Origin: Streptococcus sp. LPB0220
Lineage (GTDB): Bacteria; Bacillota; Bacilli; Lactobacillales; Streptococcaceae
Assembly (NCBI RefSeq): GCF_008727815.1
Contig: NZ_CP044230.1
Location: 1,844,001-1,908,000, forward strand
Length of the DNA: 64,000 bases
Reading direction: 5' to 3'
Position 1 is the stretch's first letter, and every line of letters starts with the position of its first letter. Both the position numbers and the translations under genes were made by a program. The notes beneath the pieces were generated by a model. It was not told the DNA's origin, searched no databases, and was given only the letters and a program-made list of their open reading frames with translations. Shown piece by piece: positions 38,107 to 47,909 of the stretch.

Positions 38107-40188
38107 TTAAGCTTCACCTTTAGCTTTTTTAATGATTTCTTCTTGTACTGATTTTGGTACATCTTCGTAGTGGTCAAATACCATCATGAAGGTACCACGT
38201 CCTTGAGTTGCAGAACGAAGGACAGTAGCGTAACCGAACATTTCAGCAAGTGGCACATAAGCACGAACGATTTGGCTTGCACCGTGTGCTTCCATACCAT
38301 CTACACGTCCACGACGAGCAGTTACGTGACCCATAACATCCCCAAGGTTTTCTTCAGGAACTGTGATGGTTACAAGCATCATTGGTTCAAGGATAGCTGG
38401 TTGTGCAGTCTTAGCAGCTTCTTTAAGTGCAAGAGATGCAGCGATCTTGAAGGCAGTTTCAGATGAGTCGACATCGTGGTATGAACCATCGTAAAGCTTA
38501 GCTTTCACGTCAACCATTGGGTAACCAGCAAGAACACCGTTCGCCATAGATTCTTGAAGTCCTTTTTCTACTGCAGGGATGAATTCACGTGGAACCACAC
38601 CACCGACGATCGCATTTTCGAACTCGAATCCTTTACCTTCTTCGTTTGGAGTGAATTCGATCCAAACATCACCAAACTGACCTTTACCACCAGATTGACG
38701 TTTGAAGAATCCACGTGCTTGTGTAGAAGCGCGGAATGTTTCACGGTAAGATACTTGAGGAGCACCAACGTTAGCTTCAACCTTGAATTCACGTTTCATA
38801 CGGTCAACAAGGACATCCAAGTGCAACTCACCCATACCAGAGATAACTGTTTCACCAGTTTCAGGGTTTGTTTCAACGCGGAATGTTGGATCTTCTTCAG
38901 CCAATTTTTGAAGGGCAATACCCATCTTGTCTTGGTCTGCTTTAGATTTAGGCTCAACCATCAATTGGATAACTGGTTCTGGAACTTCGATTGATTCAAG
39001 GATGATTTTTGCTTTTTCATCTGTCAATGAGTCACCAGTTGTAGTATCTTTCAAACCAACGGCAGCAGCGATATCTCCAGAGTAAACTGTTTCGATTTCT
39101 TTACGAGTGTTGGCGTGCATTTGAAGGATACGTCCGATACGTTCACGTTTACCTTTAGAAGTGTTCAATACGTATGAACCTGAGTTCAAGACACCTGAGT
39201 AAACACGGAAGAATGTCAAACGACCTACGAATGGGTCAGTCATGATCTTGAAGGCAAGAGCTGCAAATGGCTCTTCATCAGATGCTGGACGTTCTTCTTC
39301 TTCGTCTGTATCTGGGTTTACACCCTTGATTGCAGGGATATCAAGTGGGCTTGGAAGGTAGTCAAGGACTGCATCCAACATCAATTGAACCCCTTTGTTC
39401 TTGAAGGCAGAACCACAAAGTACTGGGTAGAATTCAACGTTGATTGTAGCTTTACGGATACCAGCTTTCAATTCTTCGTTAGTAATTTCTTCCCCTTCAA
39501 GGTATTTCATCATCAAGTCTTCATCAGTTTCAGCAACTGCTTCAACCAATTTTTCACGGTATTCTTGAGCTTGTTCAAGGTATTCAGCTGGAATATCTTC
39601 TTCAAGGATATCTGTACCAAGGTCGTTAGTATAGATTTCAGCTTTCATCTTGATCAAGTCAATGATTCCGCGGAAGTCATCTTCAGCACCGATTGGCAAT
39701 TGAATTGGGTGAGCGTTTGCTTGAAGACGGTCATGAAGTGTGCTTACTGAGTAAAGGAAGTCAGCACCGATTTTATCCATCTTGTTAGCGAATACGATAC
39801 GAGGAACTCCGTATTCAGTTGCTTGACGCCAAACTGTTTCAGTTTGAGGTTCAACACCTGATTGTGAGTCAAGAACGGTTACAGCACCGTCCAAAACGCG
39901 GAGTGAACGTTGAACTTCGATAGTGAAGTCCACGTGTCCTGGTGTGTCGATGATGTTTACACGAGTGTCTTTCCATTGAGCTGTTGTAGCGGCAGATGTG
40001 ATAGTGATACCACGTTCTTGTTCTTGCTCCATCCAGTCCATTTGTGACGCACCTTCGTGAGTTTCACCGATTTTGTGAATCTTACCAGTGTAGTAAAGGA
40101 TACGCTCAGTTGTAGTTGTTTTACCAGCATCGACGTGAGCCATGATACCGATATTACGAGTTTTTTCAAGTGAAAATTCGCGTGCCAT
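38107..40188 (-). CDS. fusA: Elongation factor G
   Basis: EF-G is the GTPase that moves tRNAs and mRNA through the ribosome. The 693-residue protein has the P-loop [15 protein letters not shown] at residues 17-31, the switch motif DTPGHVDF near residue 81, and [10 protein letters not shown] near residue 135. Domains II-V follow in the normal order. It is downstream of rpsL-rpsG but separated by a terminator and has its own promoter. Confidence 0.98.
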   Translation of the reverse strand: MAREFSLEKTRNIGIMAHVDAGKTTTTERILYYTGKIHKIGETHEGASQMDWMEQEQERGITITSAATTAQWKDTRVNIIDTPGHVDFTIEVQRSLRVLDGAVTVLDSQSGVEPQTETVWRQATEYGVPRIVFANKMDKIGADFLYSVSTLHDRLQANAHPIQLPIGAEDDFRGIIDLIKMKAEIYTNDLGTDILEEDIPAEYLEQAQEYREKLVEAVAETDEDLMMKYLEGEEITNEELKAGIRKATINVEFYPVLCGSAFKNKGVQLMLDAVLDYLPSPLDIPAIKGVNPDTDEEEERPASDEEPFAALAFKIMTDPFVGRLTFFRVYSGVLNSGSYVLNTSKGKRERIGRILQMHANTRKEIETVYSGDIAAAVGLKDTTTGDSLTDEKAKIILESIEVPEPVIQLMVEPKSKADQDKMGIALQKLAEEDPTFRVETNPETGETVISGMGELHLDVLVDRMKREFKVEANVGAPQVSYRETFRASTQARGFFKRQSGGKGQFGDVWIEFTPNEEGKGFEFENAIVGGVVPREFIPAVEKGLQESMANGVLAGYPMVDVKAKLYDGSYHDVDSSETAFKIAASLALKEAAKTAQPAILEPMMLVTITVPEENLGDVMGHVTARRGRVDGMEAHGASQIVRAYVPLAEMFGYATVLRSATQGRGTFMMVFDHYEDVPKSVQEEIIKKAKGEA

Positions 40189-40222
40189 GAGGTTTGTTTC
40201 TCCTATATTTTTTATTTCTATA

Positions 40223-40274
40223 TTCTATTATAACATGATTTAATAAAAACGGATAGGCAGGACCTACCCGTTTT
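40223..40274 (-). promoter_or_regulatory. rpsLG terminator followed by the fusA promoter
   Basis: Read leftward, an imperfect stem at 40246-40257/40263-40274 (AACGGGTAGG with CCTATCCGTT) ends in TTTTTATT, and a TGTTATAAT extended -10 follows at about 40228-40236. This makes fusA partly independent of rpsL-rpsG. Confidence 0.65.
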
Positions 40275-40401
40275 CAGTGTTTTCATGCTAAGTTTTGGTT
40301 CCAACTTGTAAGAAGAGTTGAATTGGGTCCAAGAGCTGACGAAGCTTAATTGAACCAGGGCTAAAGTTAGTTAGCCGATTTGAGCCGGAACGGGATGCTG
40401 T

Positions 40402-40459
40402 GTGAAAAAGATAAACTTCCTTGTATTCATCGAATACTGCGTCAGTTTCCTATTTTCAC
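40402..40459. other. Nested inverted repeat between rpsG and fusA
   Basis: Three stems nest with loops between: GTGAAAA/TTTTCAC (40402-40408, 40453-40459), AAACT/AGTTT (40413-40417, 40444-40448) and GTATTC/GAATAC (40423-40428, 40432-40437). The stretch 40275-40491 holds no gene that I can support. It could be a folded 3' region of the rpsLG transcript or a dispersed small repeat. Confidence 0.55.
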
Positions 40460-40491
40460 TTTGCATCCTTACCGTTCCTAGCATCATGATC

Positions 40492-40962
40492 TTACCAGCG
40501 GAAGTGTGCGAATGCACGGTTAGCTTCAGCCATACGGTGAGTATCTTCACGTTTCTTAACAGCTGCACCAGTGTTGTTCGCTGCATCCAAGATTTCTTTT
40601 GCAAGACGATCAACCATTGTGTGTTCACCACGTTGACGAGCGATTGTTACCAACCAACGAAGTCCAAGTGTTGTACGACGTTCTGGACGAACTTCAACTG
40701 GGACTTGGTAGTTAGAACCACCGACACGGCGAGCACGTACTTCAAGTACAGGCATGATGTTTTCCATAGCTGTTTCGAATACTTCAAGAGCATCGTTTCC
40801 AGTAGCTTCTTTAATTTGTTCGAAAGCTCCGTAAACGATTGAAGCAGCTGTACCACGTTTACCATCAAGCATAACGCGGTTGATAAGACGAGTAACTAAT
40901 TGTGAATTGTAAAGCGGATCTGGCAATACATCGCGTTTAGGCGCACGGTTTTTACGACTCAT
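40492..40962 (-). CDS. rpsG: Ribosomal protein S7
   Basis: The 156-residue protein nucleates the head of the 30S subunit. It starts [20 protein letters not shown] and has the expected [18 protein letters not shown] early motif. It follows rpsL by 19 bases in one transcript. Confidence 0.98.
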   Translation of the reverse strand: MSRKNRAPKRDVLPDPLYNSQLVTRLINRVMLDGKRGTAASIVYGAFEQIKEATGNDALEVFETAMENIMPVLEVRARRVGGSNYQVPVEVRPERRTTLGLRWLVTIARQRGEHTMVDRLAKEILDAANNTGAAVKKREDTHRMAEANRAFAHFRW

Positions 40963-40981
40963 TTTTCTTTATCCCCTTTCC

Positions 40982-41395
40982 TTATGCTTTTGGTTTTTTA
41001 GTACCGTATTTAGAACGGCCTTGTTTACGATCGTTTACACCTGCAGTATCAAGTGCTCCACGGACGATATGGTAACGTACCCCTGGAAGGTCTTTTACAC
41101 GTCCACCACGAAGAAGAACCACGCTGTGTTCTTGCAAGTTGTGTCCGATACCTGGGATATAAGCAGTTACTTCGATCAAGTTGCTCAAACGTACACGGGC
41201 AAATTTACGAAGGGCAGAGTTAGGTTTTTTAGGTGTCATTGTTCCAACACGAGTTGCAACACCACGTTTTTGTGGTGAAGAAACGTTTGTTTGAACTTTT
41301 TTATGACTGTTGTAACCAACGTTCAAAGCTGGTGATTTAGATTTTTCTACTTTTGATTTACGCGGTTTGCGAACCAATTGGTTAATTGTAGGCAT
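40982..41395 (-). CDS. rpsL: Ribosomal protein S12
   Basis: The 137-residue protein lies at the decoding centre; KPNSALRK (residue 56 on) and the [16 protein letters not shown] stretch (residue 101 on) are the sites where streptomycin resistance changes occur, and both lysines are wild type here. It is the first gene of rpsL-rpsG. Confidence 0.98.
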   Translation of the reverse strand: MPTINQLVRKPRKSKVEKSKSPALNVGYNSHKKVQTNVSSPQKRGVATRVGTMTPKKPNSALRKFARVRLSNLIEVTAYIPGIGHNLQEHSVVLLRGGRVKDLPGVRYHIVRGALDTAGVNDRKQGRSKYGTKKPKA

Positions 41396-41562
41396 CTACA
41401 TTCTCCTGTGAAATTTTTTATTTTTGGTGATGGTACACTTGGTGACAGCTACCATCTGTGTGTACTTTTGCAACATTTGTCAGCACGTCCCTGTACACTC
41501 TTGAGAGACCAAAAGTAAAAAGTACCGTCTATTATTATAACATGACGGCACTTTGATTGCAA
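41396..41562 (-). promoter_or_regulatory. rpsL promoter and structured leader
   Basis: On the minus strand TTGCAA (41557-41562) and TATAAT (41534-41539) are 17 bases apart, so the transcript starts near 41527 with a 130-base leader. Within it GATGGTA/TACCATC (41429-41435, 41450-41456) form a hairpin near the gene, and GTACTTTT/AAAAGTAC (41462-41469, 41518-41525) can close a larger domain. This suggests a ribosomal-protein-binding leader. Confidence 0.6.
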
Positions 41563-41600
41563 GATGTTTTTTTATTTTTTAAAGAAGTCGAAAAAGTTCA

Positions 41601-42137
41601 TTATTGACCAGCTTCAGCAGGTACTTCTGCCCCTGCATCTGCAGCCGGAGCATACTGTTGTTGCTGTTGTGGTTGAACTGTCGCATTGGCTCCAGCTACT
41701 CCAGCATTGGTATTAGCGTCTGTTTGAGTCTGCTGCGTTGCCGCTGTGTCACTCTCATAGGTCAGTCCATAATAGTTAGCGATGTATTGGATACGGGCAT
41801 CAAGCGATTGCTTTTGAGTCGCATCTTTGACTTTCTTCACAGCAGCTTGGGCAGCGTTCACAGAATCTTGACTTGGGGTTGTTTCCATTTGAACGACTGC
41901 TTTTTCAGCAGCTTCTGTATTTTTCTTTTCTTCCTTCTTTTCTTTTTCTTCCTTTGTTTCCTTTTTCACTGGAAGGGAACCTATTTTTTTAGCAGGTTGA
42001 ATTTCTGTCGTTACCTGGGCAGCCGTATTCTTTTTAACGGTATACAAACCAGCTACCAATATAAAGGATAGAGACAGAACTGTCACCAAGCGAATCCACA
42101 AAGGGCTATTATCAAATCGATCTAAAATTCTTTTCAC
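41601..42137 (-). CDS. Uncharacterised single-span membrane protein
   Basis: The 178-residue protein has one membrane segment at about residues 16-36 (IRLVTVLSLSFILVAGLYTV), a Lys/Glu-rich coiled stretch (residues 55-85), a small conserved-looking part (TPSQDSVNAAQAAVKKVKD and LDARIQYIANYYGLTYE) and a low-complexity tail of Gln, Ala and Thr. The start is a GTG at 42137 with AAAGGAGG upstream. It follows purR by 23 bases and is likely co-transcribed. I do not recognise a function. Confidence 0.75.
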   Translation of the reverse strand: MKRILDRFDNSPLWIRLVTVLSLSFILVAGLYTVKKNTAAQVTTEIQPAKKIGSLPVKKETKEEKEKKEEKKNTEAAEKAVVQMETTPSQDSVNAAQAAVKKVKDATQKQSLDARIQYIANYYGLTYESDTAATQQTQTDANTNAGVAGANATVQPQQQQQYAPAADAGAEVPAEAGQ

Positions 42138-42160
42138 TTTTTGATCCTCCTTTGCTGCTC

Positions 42161-42976
42161 TTAATCAAAGATATTCCCAACTTCGACACTCAATTTATTT
42201 TCTTTTACATCGATGTTGGTCACGCGCAATAAGGATTTGTGTTCAAAGAATTCACGGTCGGTTGCAGCATTATCCGCAAAGACAGCTACTCCTGCTAATT
42301 CAGAATCAAATTCAGACAAGAGGCTGACCATCCCGTTAATCGTTCCGCCACCTTTAAGGAAGTCATCGACAATCAAGACCCGGCTTCCTGCTTTTAGGCT
42401 CCGTTTTGAAAGGAACATTTTCTCAATGCGATCCCCACTTGAGCCTGAAACATAGTTGACACTAACGGTTGACCCTTCTGTGATTTTCAAATCACGACGG
42501 ACAATGACGAATGGAACATTCAAGACATTAGCTACTGCATTGGCTAGTGGAACTCCCTTGGTCGCTACGGTCATGACAGCATCAATCTTCTTATCTCGGA
42601 AGGCTTTGGCAATGATGCGTCCGATCCGATTCAAAATCTTCGGATTGCTCAAAAGATCAGACAAGTAAATGTAGCCACCAGGAAGGATACGATCACTTTC
42701 AGACAGTTGCTTGCAAAGATCCTCAACGATTTCTTTGGATTCTTGATCTGAGATAGACGGTGTAAAGATCACGCCTCCACCAGCTCCTGTAATGGTCTCA
42801 ATATTTCCGATTTCCATCTCTTCAAAAGCCCGCTTAATAATCACGATATCTTCTGAGATGGAAGACTTGGCAGACTCATACTTTTCCGCAAACGTATTGA
42901 GGCTAGTCAATTCATAGGGATGGTTGATCAAGTAATTAGAAATTACGACCATCCGTTCACTTCTTCTTAATTTCAT
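42161..42976 (-). CDS. purR: Purine operon regulator PurR
   Basis: PurR of Gram-positives has an N-terminal winged helix and a C-terminal phosphoribosyltransferase fold that senses PRPP. The 271-residue protein starts KLRRSERMVVISNYLINHP (winged helix) and carries the PRPP loop VLIVDDFLKGGGTINGM near residue 202. In lactococci it activates purine genes. A TATAAT lies about 25 bases upstream on the minus strand. Confidence 0.95.
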   Translation of the reverse strand: MKLRRSERMVVISNYLINHPYELTSLNTFAEKYESAKSSISEDIVIIKRAFEEMEIGNIETITGAGGGVIFTPSISDQESKEIVEDLCKQLSESDRILPGGYIYLSDLLSNPKILNRIGRIIAKAFRDKKIDAVMTVATKGVPLANAVANVLNVPFVIVRRDLKITEGSTVSVNYVSGSSGDRIEKMFLSKRSLKAGSRVLIVDDFLKGGGTINGMVSLLSEFDSELAGVAVFADNAATDREFFEHKSLLRVTNIDVKENKLSVEVGNIFD

Positions 42977-43018
42977 TTTCTCACCATGTAGTTTTTTCTA
43001 TCATTATACCATAAGAAG

Positions 43019-43058
43019 CGAAAAAAACGAACATTCTGATTTACAGAAGGCCGTTTTT
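43019..43058. terminator. Terminator after yhaM
   Basis: AACG and TTCTG (read on the minus strand from 43055) pair with CAGAA and CGTT across a small internal loop, then seven T. It also overlaps the upstream part of the purR promoter. Confidence 0.65.
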
Positions 43059-43111
43059 TCCTGATTATTTTATTTTTGGCAGAATCATTCCCGTATTTAT
43101 CTCTGTTTTTA

Positions 43112-44056
43112 CTAGTCGAGATTCGGTTTATAGAAGGAACGATTTTCCATAGCGAAGATTTTATTGGTCATCTCGCCAGGACCAATTAAGCCAAGTGCTG
43201 TTGTCATCATCATCATTTCCGCATCCAAATTATCGATCATATGAATAATCTCTGCTTCCATGATTTTTGGACGAACGGGACTACCGTATTCGAGCAAGCC
43301 ATGGTGACTCAAGATCACATGGCGAAGGACGATCACTTCTTCTTTTTGATCATCAATCTTCAAGTCTTGCAAGACCTTGGTGATTTCTTCATCGATCAGT
43401 GCAATGTGGCCGATGAGGTTGCCTCGAACAGTGTATTCTGTATTTTCAGGTCCCGTCAACTCAATCACTTTGGCCAAATCGTGTAACATAATCCCTGCAA
43501 AGAGCAAGCTCTTATTCAACTGAGGATAGATATCGCCGATACTATCTGCCAAGCGGACCATGGTCGCTGTATGATAAGCGAGACCTGCTTCAAAGGCATG
43601 ATGGTTGGTTTTAGCAGCTGGATAGCTATAAAACTCTTTCTCATATTTCCCATAGAGGGCACGGACAATCCGTTGCCAAACTGGATTTTCAATTTTGAAA
43701 ATCATGTTTGACAGGTATTCATGCAATTCCTTGGGATCTACTGGTGGTTTTTCCTTGAAGTCTGCTGGATTGTTGGGCTCTCCTGCTTGTGGCAAGCGCA
43801 TATTCAATTGATTAACTTGCGGAGTATTATTGTAGACCTCCCGACGACCAGCCATATGGACCACGCGCCCAGCTGTAAAGCTCTCTACATTGTGAGGTTG
43901 GGCATCCCATAGTTTACCTTCGATTGTACCGGTCTCATCCTGGAAGACAAAGGCGAGGTAGTTTTTCCCGGCCCGCGTTTGACGCACTTCTGCTGACTTG
44001 ATCAAATAGAATCCTTCGAACAATTCATCTTTTTTCATTTGGTTAATTTTGACCAT
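43112..44056 (-). CDS. yhaM: 3'-5' exoribonuclease YhaM (Cbf1)
   Basis: YhaM trims RNA 3' ends after terminators. The 314-residue protein has an OB-fold at residues 1-100 (FVFQDETGTIEGKLWDA) and an HD domain with HHAFEAGLAYHTATMVRLA and GIMLHDLAKVIEL, where the metal-binding His-Asp pair lies. The ATG at 44056 has GGAG six bases upstream and overlaps rmuC by 14 bases; an in-frame ATG just above is too close to that site. Confidence 0.93.
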   Translation of the reverse strand: MVKINQMKKDELFEGFYLIKSAEVRQTRAGKNYLAFVFQDETGTIEGKLWDAQPHNVESFTAGRVVHMAGRREVYNNTPQVNQLNMRLPQAGEPNNPADFKEKPPVDPKELHEYLSNMIFKIENPVWQRIVRALYGKYEKEFYSYPAAKTNHHAFEAGLAYHTATMVRLADSIGDIYPQLNKSLLFAGIMLHDLAKVIELTGPENTEYTVRGNLIGHIALIDEEITKVLQDLKIDDQKEEVIVLRHVILSHHGLLEYGSPVRPKIMEAEIIHMIDNLDAEMMMMTTALGLIGPGEMTNKIFAMENRSFYKPNLD

Positions 44057-45293
44057 CATCTTCTCCATCTTCTATATATACATCTAGTCCCAGCAGGTCC
44101 TCATCGCTTTCGATTTGGCGGAGTGTCCGCTCGATGGCACTGGTCCGTCTGGTTAGCAAATCATCAATATTATTGGAAGCATTCTTTAAATGGCGCTGAG
44201 TCTTGGCCAGAATCCCTCCAAACTTATGGAATTCTGATTTGACCGATCCCAACACCTTGCTAATGTCATCTGCACTCTTTTGGATGTTGAGCGTTTTAAA
44301 GCCAACAGACAAGGAGTTCAAGAGGGCTGATAGCGTACTTGGCCCAGCCACTAAAATTTGTTCGTCCCGACGCAAGCGATCGAAGAATTCTGGATTGCGA
44401 ACCACTTCGGAATAGAGGCCTTCAGTTGGCAAAAAGAGAATTCCGAAATTCGTTGTCGCTGGTGGAAAGAGGTATTTTTGTTGGATATCCTTAGCAAAAC
44501 GCTTGATACTAGCAAGAAGGGCCTTGCGGTAACGCTCGATCTCCTCTTTCTCTCCTGATTCATAAGCTTCTTCCAGACGATAGTAGTCTTCCAGTGGGAA
44601 TTTAGAGTCAATCGGCAGATAGACTGGCTCCTCTCCTTGTCCTGGAAGCTTAATAGCATACTCCACGCGCTCACTGGATTGGGGAACGGTGACAAACTCC
44701 CGCTCATACTGGGCTGGAGTCAAGATATCTTCAATGATTTGACCCAGCTGCAATTCGCCCATAATCCCACGCGTCTTGGTATTGGAGAGAACTTTATTAA
44801 GGGTTCCGACATCCCGCGCCACCGTCTGCATTTCTCCTAGCCCTTTGTTGACCGACTCCAATTGTTTTGAAACCGTCTCAAAGGAGGTCTGTAAGCGGTG
44901 CTGCAAGGTTTTCTCCAATTTTTCTTCTACCGTTTGGCGCATCTGTTCTAGCCGCACTTCATTGGACTCTTGGATCTGGCGCATGCGCTCATCTGTTTTG
45001 TCCCGATTTTTAGTAAAGTGCTCGTTCATCTCAGCGCGCAGAGCCGTCGTCTGCTGGTGGATCTCCACTCGCATCTCGGTTAAGCGATCTGTCAGGGCGA
45101 TCTCTAACTGCTGATTGGCAATCTGGCTTGCTTGTCTTTCTTTTTCAAAACGATAGTCCAACTGGTCTGTCAAATGATCCTCATGATCTTCCAGCATCTC
45201 TCTTAATGCCGGTCTTGTGTCATCTGACCGTTGCAAGAGATAGATGAGGAGGCCTAGATTGAGCAGGCCAATCAGAAGCAGAATGATATTCAT
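44043..45293 (-). CDS. rmuC: DNA recombination protein RmuC
   Basis: The roughly 416-residue protein has one N-terminal membrane segment (MNIILLLIGLLNLGLLIYLL), a coiled coil at about residues 30-165 and the RmuC nuclease-like domain (GIMGELQLGQIIEDIL, then KLPGQGEEPVYLPIDSKFPLEDYYRL in part). RmuC limits DNA inversions at small repeats. The ATG at 45293 with AGAGG upstream is used; an earlier in-frame start overlaps thiN without a ribosome site. Confidence 0.92.
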   Translation of the reverse strand: MNIILLLIGLLNLGLLIYLLQRSDDTRPALREMLEDHEDHLTDQLDYRFEKERQASQIANQQLEIALTDRLTEMRVEIHQQTTALRAEMNEHFTKNRDKTDERMRQIQESNEVRLEQMRQTVEEKLEKTLQHRLQTSFETVSKQLESVNKGLGEMQTVARDVGTLNKVLSNTKTRGIMGELQLGQIIEDILTPAQYEREFVTVPQSSERVEYAIKLPGQGEEPVYLPIDSKFPLEDYYRLEEAYESGEKEEIERYRKALLASIKRFAKDIQQKYLFPPATTNFGILFLPTEGLYSEVVRNPEFFDRLRRDEQILVAGPSTLSALLNSLSVGFKTLNIQKSADDISKVLGSVKSEFHKFGGILAKTQRHLKNASNNIDDLLTRRTSAIERTLRQIESDEDLLGLDVYIEDGEDDGQN

Positions 45294-45294
45294 A

Positions 45295-45927
45295 TTAACC
45301 TCTGTCTTTACTATAAACAATGACAAGATAGCCACGGTCAAGACTCACTTGAATCGGTTGATCCAAAAATTCATTGGAGCCATACATGGCCTTCAAAAAA
45401 TAATTCTCCTGATGGAGCGGATACTTGCCCCCTGCGATCTCTAAGTGGCCTTCTCCGACAGGCATAAAACCAACATAGGACATGGCTGGATCTGGCTGAA
45501 TCTCATGACAGCCGGCTGGTCTGTAGATCAAGCGATTTTGACCGTCGACTAATTGGATTTGCTCCATGTAGGGAGCTAGGTCTGGGTCGGTCGGCAAAAA
45601 GATATTGGACAAAAAGTGATCCAAACGACCGCCAAAAGCACCATAAACGGTGACACCAGCATCTGGATAGGCCTCAAAGACTGCTTTCAAGGCCAATTCC
45701 AAATCCGTATCATTCTTTTCAGGAACGGACTGAACAACCTGCTTGGCTTGGGTTCGGATCTTATTCAAATCAGTCTCAGAGACAGAATCGAAATCCCCCA
45801 CAGCTATATCTAAAGGCAGGCCTTGTTCCAGTAACTTCAAACAGCCTCCGTCGACACCTACGTAAAGTTCTTGATCTTTTGGCAAGAGCGTGCTGTCACC
45901 TCCTGCCAGTATTGCGATGTTATCCAT
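45295..45927 (-). CDS. thiN: Thiamine pyrophosphokinase
   Basis: ThiN converts thiamine to thiamine diphosphate. The 210-residue protein has VGVDGGCLKLLEQGL near residue 23, AVGDFDSVSETDL near residue 42 and DLELALKAVFEAYP near residue 76, and the GGRLDHFLSNI motif near residue 102, all standard for the family. It overlaps rpe by eight bases and ends one base before rmuC starts. Confidence 0.94.
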   Translation of the reverse strand: MDNIAILAGGDSTLLPKDQELYVGVDGGCLKLLEQGLPLDIAVGDFDSVSETDLNKIRTQAKQVVQSVPEKNDTDLELALKAVFEAYPDAGVTVYGAFGGRLDHFLSNIFLPTDPDLAPYMEQIQLVDGQNRLIYRPAGCHEIQPDPAMSYVGFMPVGEGHLEIAGGKYPLHQENYFLKAMYGSNEFLDQPIQVSLDRGYLVIVYSKDRG

Positions 45928-46579
45928 TTACAGCATCTCGGAGCGTTTGAACGCGCTCATTAACATCTCCATTAAAGACATAAGAGCCTGCTACAAAGAC
46001 ATTGGCCCCAGCTTCTTTGGCTTGGGAAATAGTTTGGCCATCAATTCCTCCATCCACTTCGATATCAAAGTCTAAGCCTTTTTCTTCACGAAGAGCGGCT
46101 AATTCGCGCACCTTGTCCATGGTTTCAGGCAAGAAGGCTTGACCACCGAATCCTGGATTAACGGTCATGACCAAGACTTGATCCACCAAGTTCAAGACAT
46201 GTTTGATACTGTCTACAGGAGTCCCTGGGTTGATCACAACACTGGCCTTCACACCTGCTTGACGAATTTTTTGAAGAGCTCCGTGAATATGGGGAGTAGC
46301 TTCCACATGGATGCTGATGATATCTGCTCCTGCACGGGCAAATTCTTCGATATGGTGTTCAGGATTGGTGACCATCAAGTGGCAATCAAAGACCAACTTG
46401 CTATGTGGACGCATGCTCTCTACGACACCAGCTCCAAAGCTGATATTGGGCACAAAATGACCATCCATGACATCGATATGGGCATAGTCAGCTCCAGCTG
46501 CTTCTAAGCGTTTCAATTCACTTTCAAAATTGGCATAATCGGCACTCAAAATTGAGGGTGCAATTTTCATTGTTTTCAT
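45920..46579 (-). CDS. rpe: Ribulose-phosphate 3-epimerase
   Basis: The enzyme interconverts ribulose-5- and xylulose-5-phosphate in the pentose phosphate pathway. The 219-residue TIM barrel has IAPSILSADYANFESEL at the start, HIDVMDGHFVPNISFGAGVV near residue 34, and the MTVNPGFGGQAF phosphate loop near residue 139. It follows rsgA by 14 bases; a second ATG three codons in is an alternative start. Confidence 0.97.
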   Translation of the reverse strand: MKTMKIAPSILSADYANFESELKRLEAAGADYAHIDVMDGHFVPNISFGAGVVESMRPHSKLVFDCHLMVTNPEHHIEEFARAGADIISIHVEATPHIHGALQKIRQAGVKASVVINPGTPVDSIKHVLNLVDQVLVMTVNPGFGGQAFLPETMDKVRELAALREEKGLDFDIEVDGGIDGQTISQAKEAGANVFVAGSYVFNGDVNERVQTLRDAVNG

Positions 46580-46593
46580 CGTTGTAGTATCTC

Positions 46594-47472
46594 CTATTTT
46601 GGCATTTTTTTCGAAACTTTTTTATAGGTTTCGCGACGGTTTTCAATCTCACTTAGAAATTGCAAGTAATCCTCATAACGGAAAGGTGCAATTTCCTCTC
46701 GTTCAACGGCTGGTTTCACCGCACAAGCAGGCTCATGCGTGTGGGTACAGGTACGAAATTTACAAGAGTGGCTCACATCGGCGATTTCTGGGAAGGCATG
46801 ATTTAAGTCTTCACTGGTCGTCACTTCATAATCGAGGGAGGAGAAGCCAGGCGTATCTGCGATCTTTCCTCCATTTAAATGGTAAAAGCTGACAGCTCGG
46901 GTCGTGTGTCGACCGCGCCCCAGACTATCTGAAATCTCACCCGTTTCAAGCTCCAGATCCGGAGCAATTTTATTGAGCAAGGTCGATTTTCCTACACCGG
47001 TCTGTCCCATAAAGACCGTGGTTTGATTGGTCAAAAGGGGCAAGAGTTCTTCAATCGACAAGACAAAATCATAGCCGATAGCCTGATAGATTCCTTGGTA
47101 GTAGTGGATGTCTTCCATATCTTCTAATAAGTCCAGTTTTGAAATATAGACAATGGGATGAATCCCCTTATGCTCCAAAAGAACCAGAAAACGATCTAAA
47201 AGATTGGCATTGAAATCCGGTTCCTTAGCTGACATAATCACTACTGCCTGATCAATATTGACAATAGGAGGGCGCACGAGGCTATTTTTTCGAGGCGCAA
47301 TGCTCAAAATGTAGCCTTCTGAATTCTCTTCAGCAGAGAACTCCACCTGATCCCCCACGTAAGGAGTCTGTCCTTTTTTTCTAAAATTTCCACGAGCCCG
47401 TGTCTGGTAAATGTGACCATCTGACTCCACGTAGTAGAAGCCAGCCAAGGCCTTGACGATTGTTCCTTGCAA
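46594..47472 (-). CDS. rsgA: Ribosome small-subunit-dependent GTPase A
   Basis: RsgA checks late 30S maturation. The 292-residue protein has an OB-fold (residues 1-65), a circularly permuted GTPase with the P-loop [14 protein letters not shown] near residue 167 and [10 protein letters not shown] near residue 209, and a C-terminal zinc knuckle (Cys-X-Cys with HTHEPACAV). The start is TTG at 47472, supported by AAAGGAG six to seven bases upstream. It leads the rsgA-rpe-thiN-rmuC-yhaM operon. Confidence 0.95.
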   Translation of the reverse strand: MQGTIVKALAGFYYVESDGHIYQTRARGNFRKKGQTPYVGDQVEFSAEENSEGYILSIAPRKNSLVRPPIVNIDQAVVIMSAKEPDFNANLLDRFLVLLEHKGIHPIVYISKLDLLEDMEDIHYYQGIYQAIGYDFVLSIEELLPLLTNQTTVFMGQTGVGKSTLLNKIAPDLELETGEISDSLGRGRHTTRAVSFYHLNGGKIADTPGFSSLDYEVTTSEDLNHAFPEIADVSHSCKFRTCTHTHEPACAVKPAVEREEIAPFRYEDYLQFLSEIENRRETYKKVSKKMPK

Positions 47473-47684
47473 ATCGCACTCCTTTGAGATTAATACTATC
47501 TATTATACCAAAAAATGAGAAATAAGGCTGGATTGCTTGATAATAAAAAACGAAAAGTGAACCTCTCCGAACGCTTTTAGAAACGAATAGGTTCGTTTTT
47601 TAAACGGATAGAAACAGAAGACGGAGTATCCGTTATGACTTGTCTTTTAGCAGAATTCGGGAAAGGGCACCTTCCTTTTTTTCC

Positions 47685-47712
47685 TTGGCATTTTTCCTAA
47701 AAAGTGTATAAT
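47685..47712 (+). promoter_or_regulatory. Promoter for the tRNA pair
   Basis: TTGGCA (47685-47690) and TATAAT (47707-47712) are 16 bases apart, eight bases before tRNA-Leu. Between 47580 and 47633 there are two further hairpins (AAACGAA/TTCGTTT and ACGGATA/TATCCGT) of unknown role. Confidence 0.75.
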
Positions 47713-47720
47713 AGAACTAT

Positions 47721-47803
47721 GCGGAGGTGGTGGAACGGCAGACACGCATGCTTCAGGCGCATGTGCCCCTTCGGGCGTGAGGGTTCAAATCCCTTTCTCC
47801 GCA
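47721..47803 (+). tRNA. tRNA-Leu (anticodon CAG)
   Basis: The acceptor stem GCGGAGG pairs with TCTCCGC, the anticodon arm is CATGC-TTCAGGC-GCATG with anticodon CAG, and there is a long variable arm and a GGTTCAAATCC T-arm. The discriminator base is A. No CCA is encoded. Confidence 0.95.
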
Positions 47804-47807
47804 TCTT

Positions 47808-47896
47808 GGAAAGGTGGCCCAGCTCGGTACGGCACCGGACTCGAAATCCGGCAAGTGGATTTTATTCACGCGCGGGTTCAAATCCCGTCCTTTCCT
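47808..47896 (+). tRNA. tRNA-Ser (anticodon CGA)
   Basis: The acceptor stem is GGAAAGG with CCTTTCC, the anticodon arm CCGGA-CTCGAAA-TCCGG gives CGA, and the long variable arm pairs GTG with CAC. The discriminator position reads T, where a G is usual for serine tRNAs. No CCA is encoded. It is four bases after tRNA-Leu. Confidence 0.9.
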
Positions 47897-47909
47897 TACG
47901 ATACAAATA

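Noticed and set aside
40371..40631. An 86-codon minus-strand ORF at the end of rpsG
   Set aside because: Most of it overlaps rpsG in another frame, and the rest lies in the structured gap.
41462..41525. A riboswitch in the rpsL leader
   Set aside because: No known riboswitch core is recognisable; the gene context favours a ribosomal protein leader if it is regulatory at all.
43023..43035. PurBox-like AAAAACGAACATT upstream of purR
   Set aside because: It differs from the consensus at a core base and forms part of the stem of the yhaM terminator, which explains its presence.
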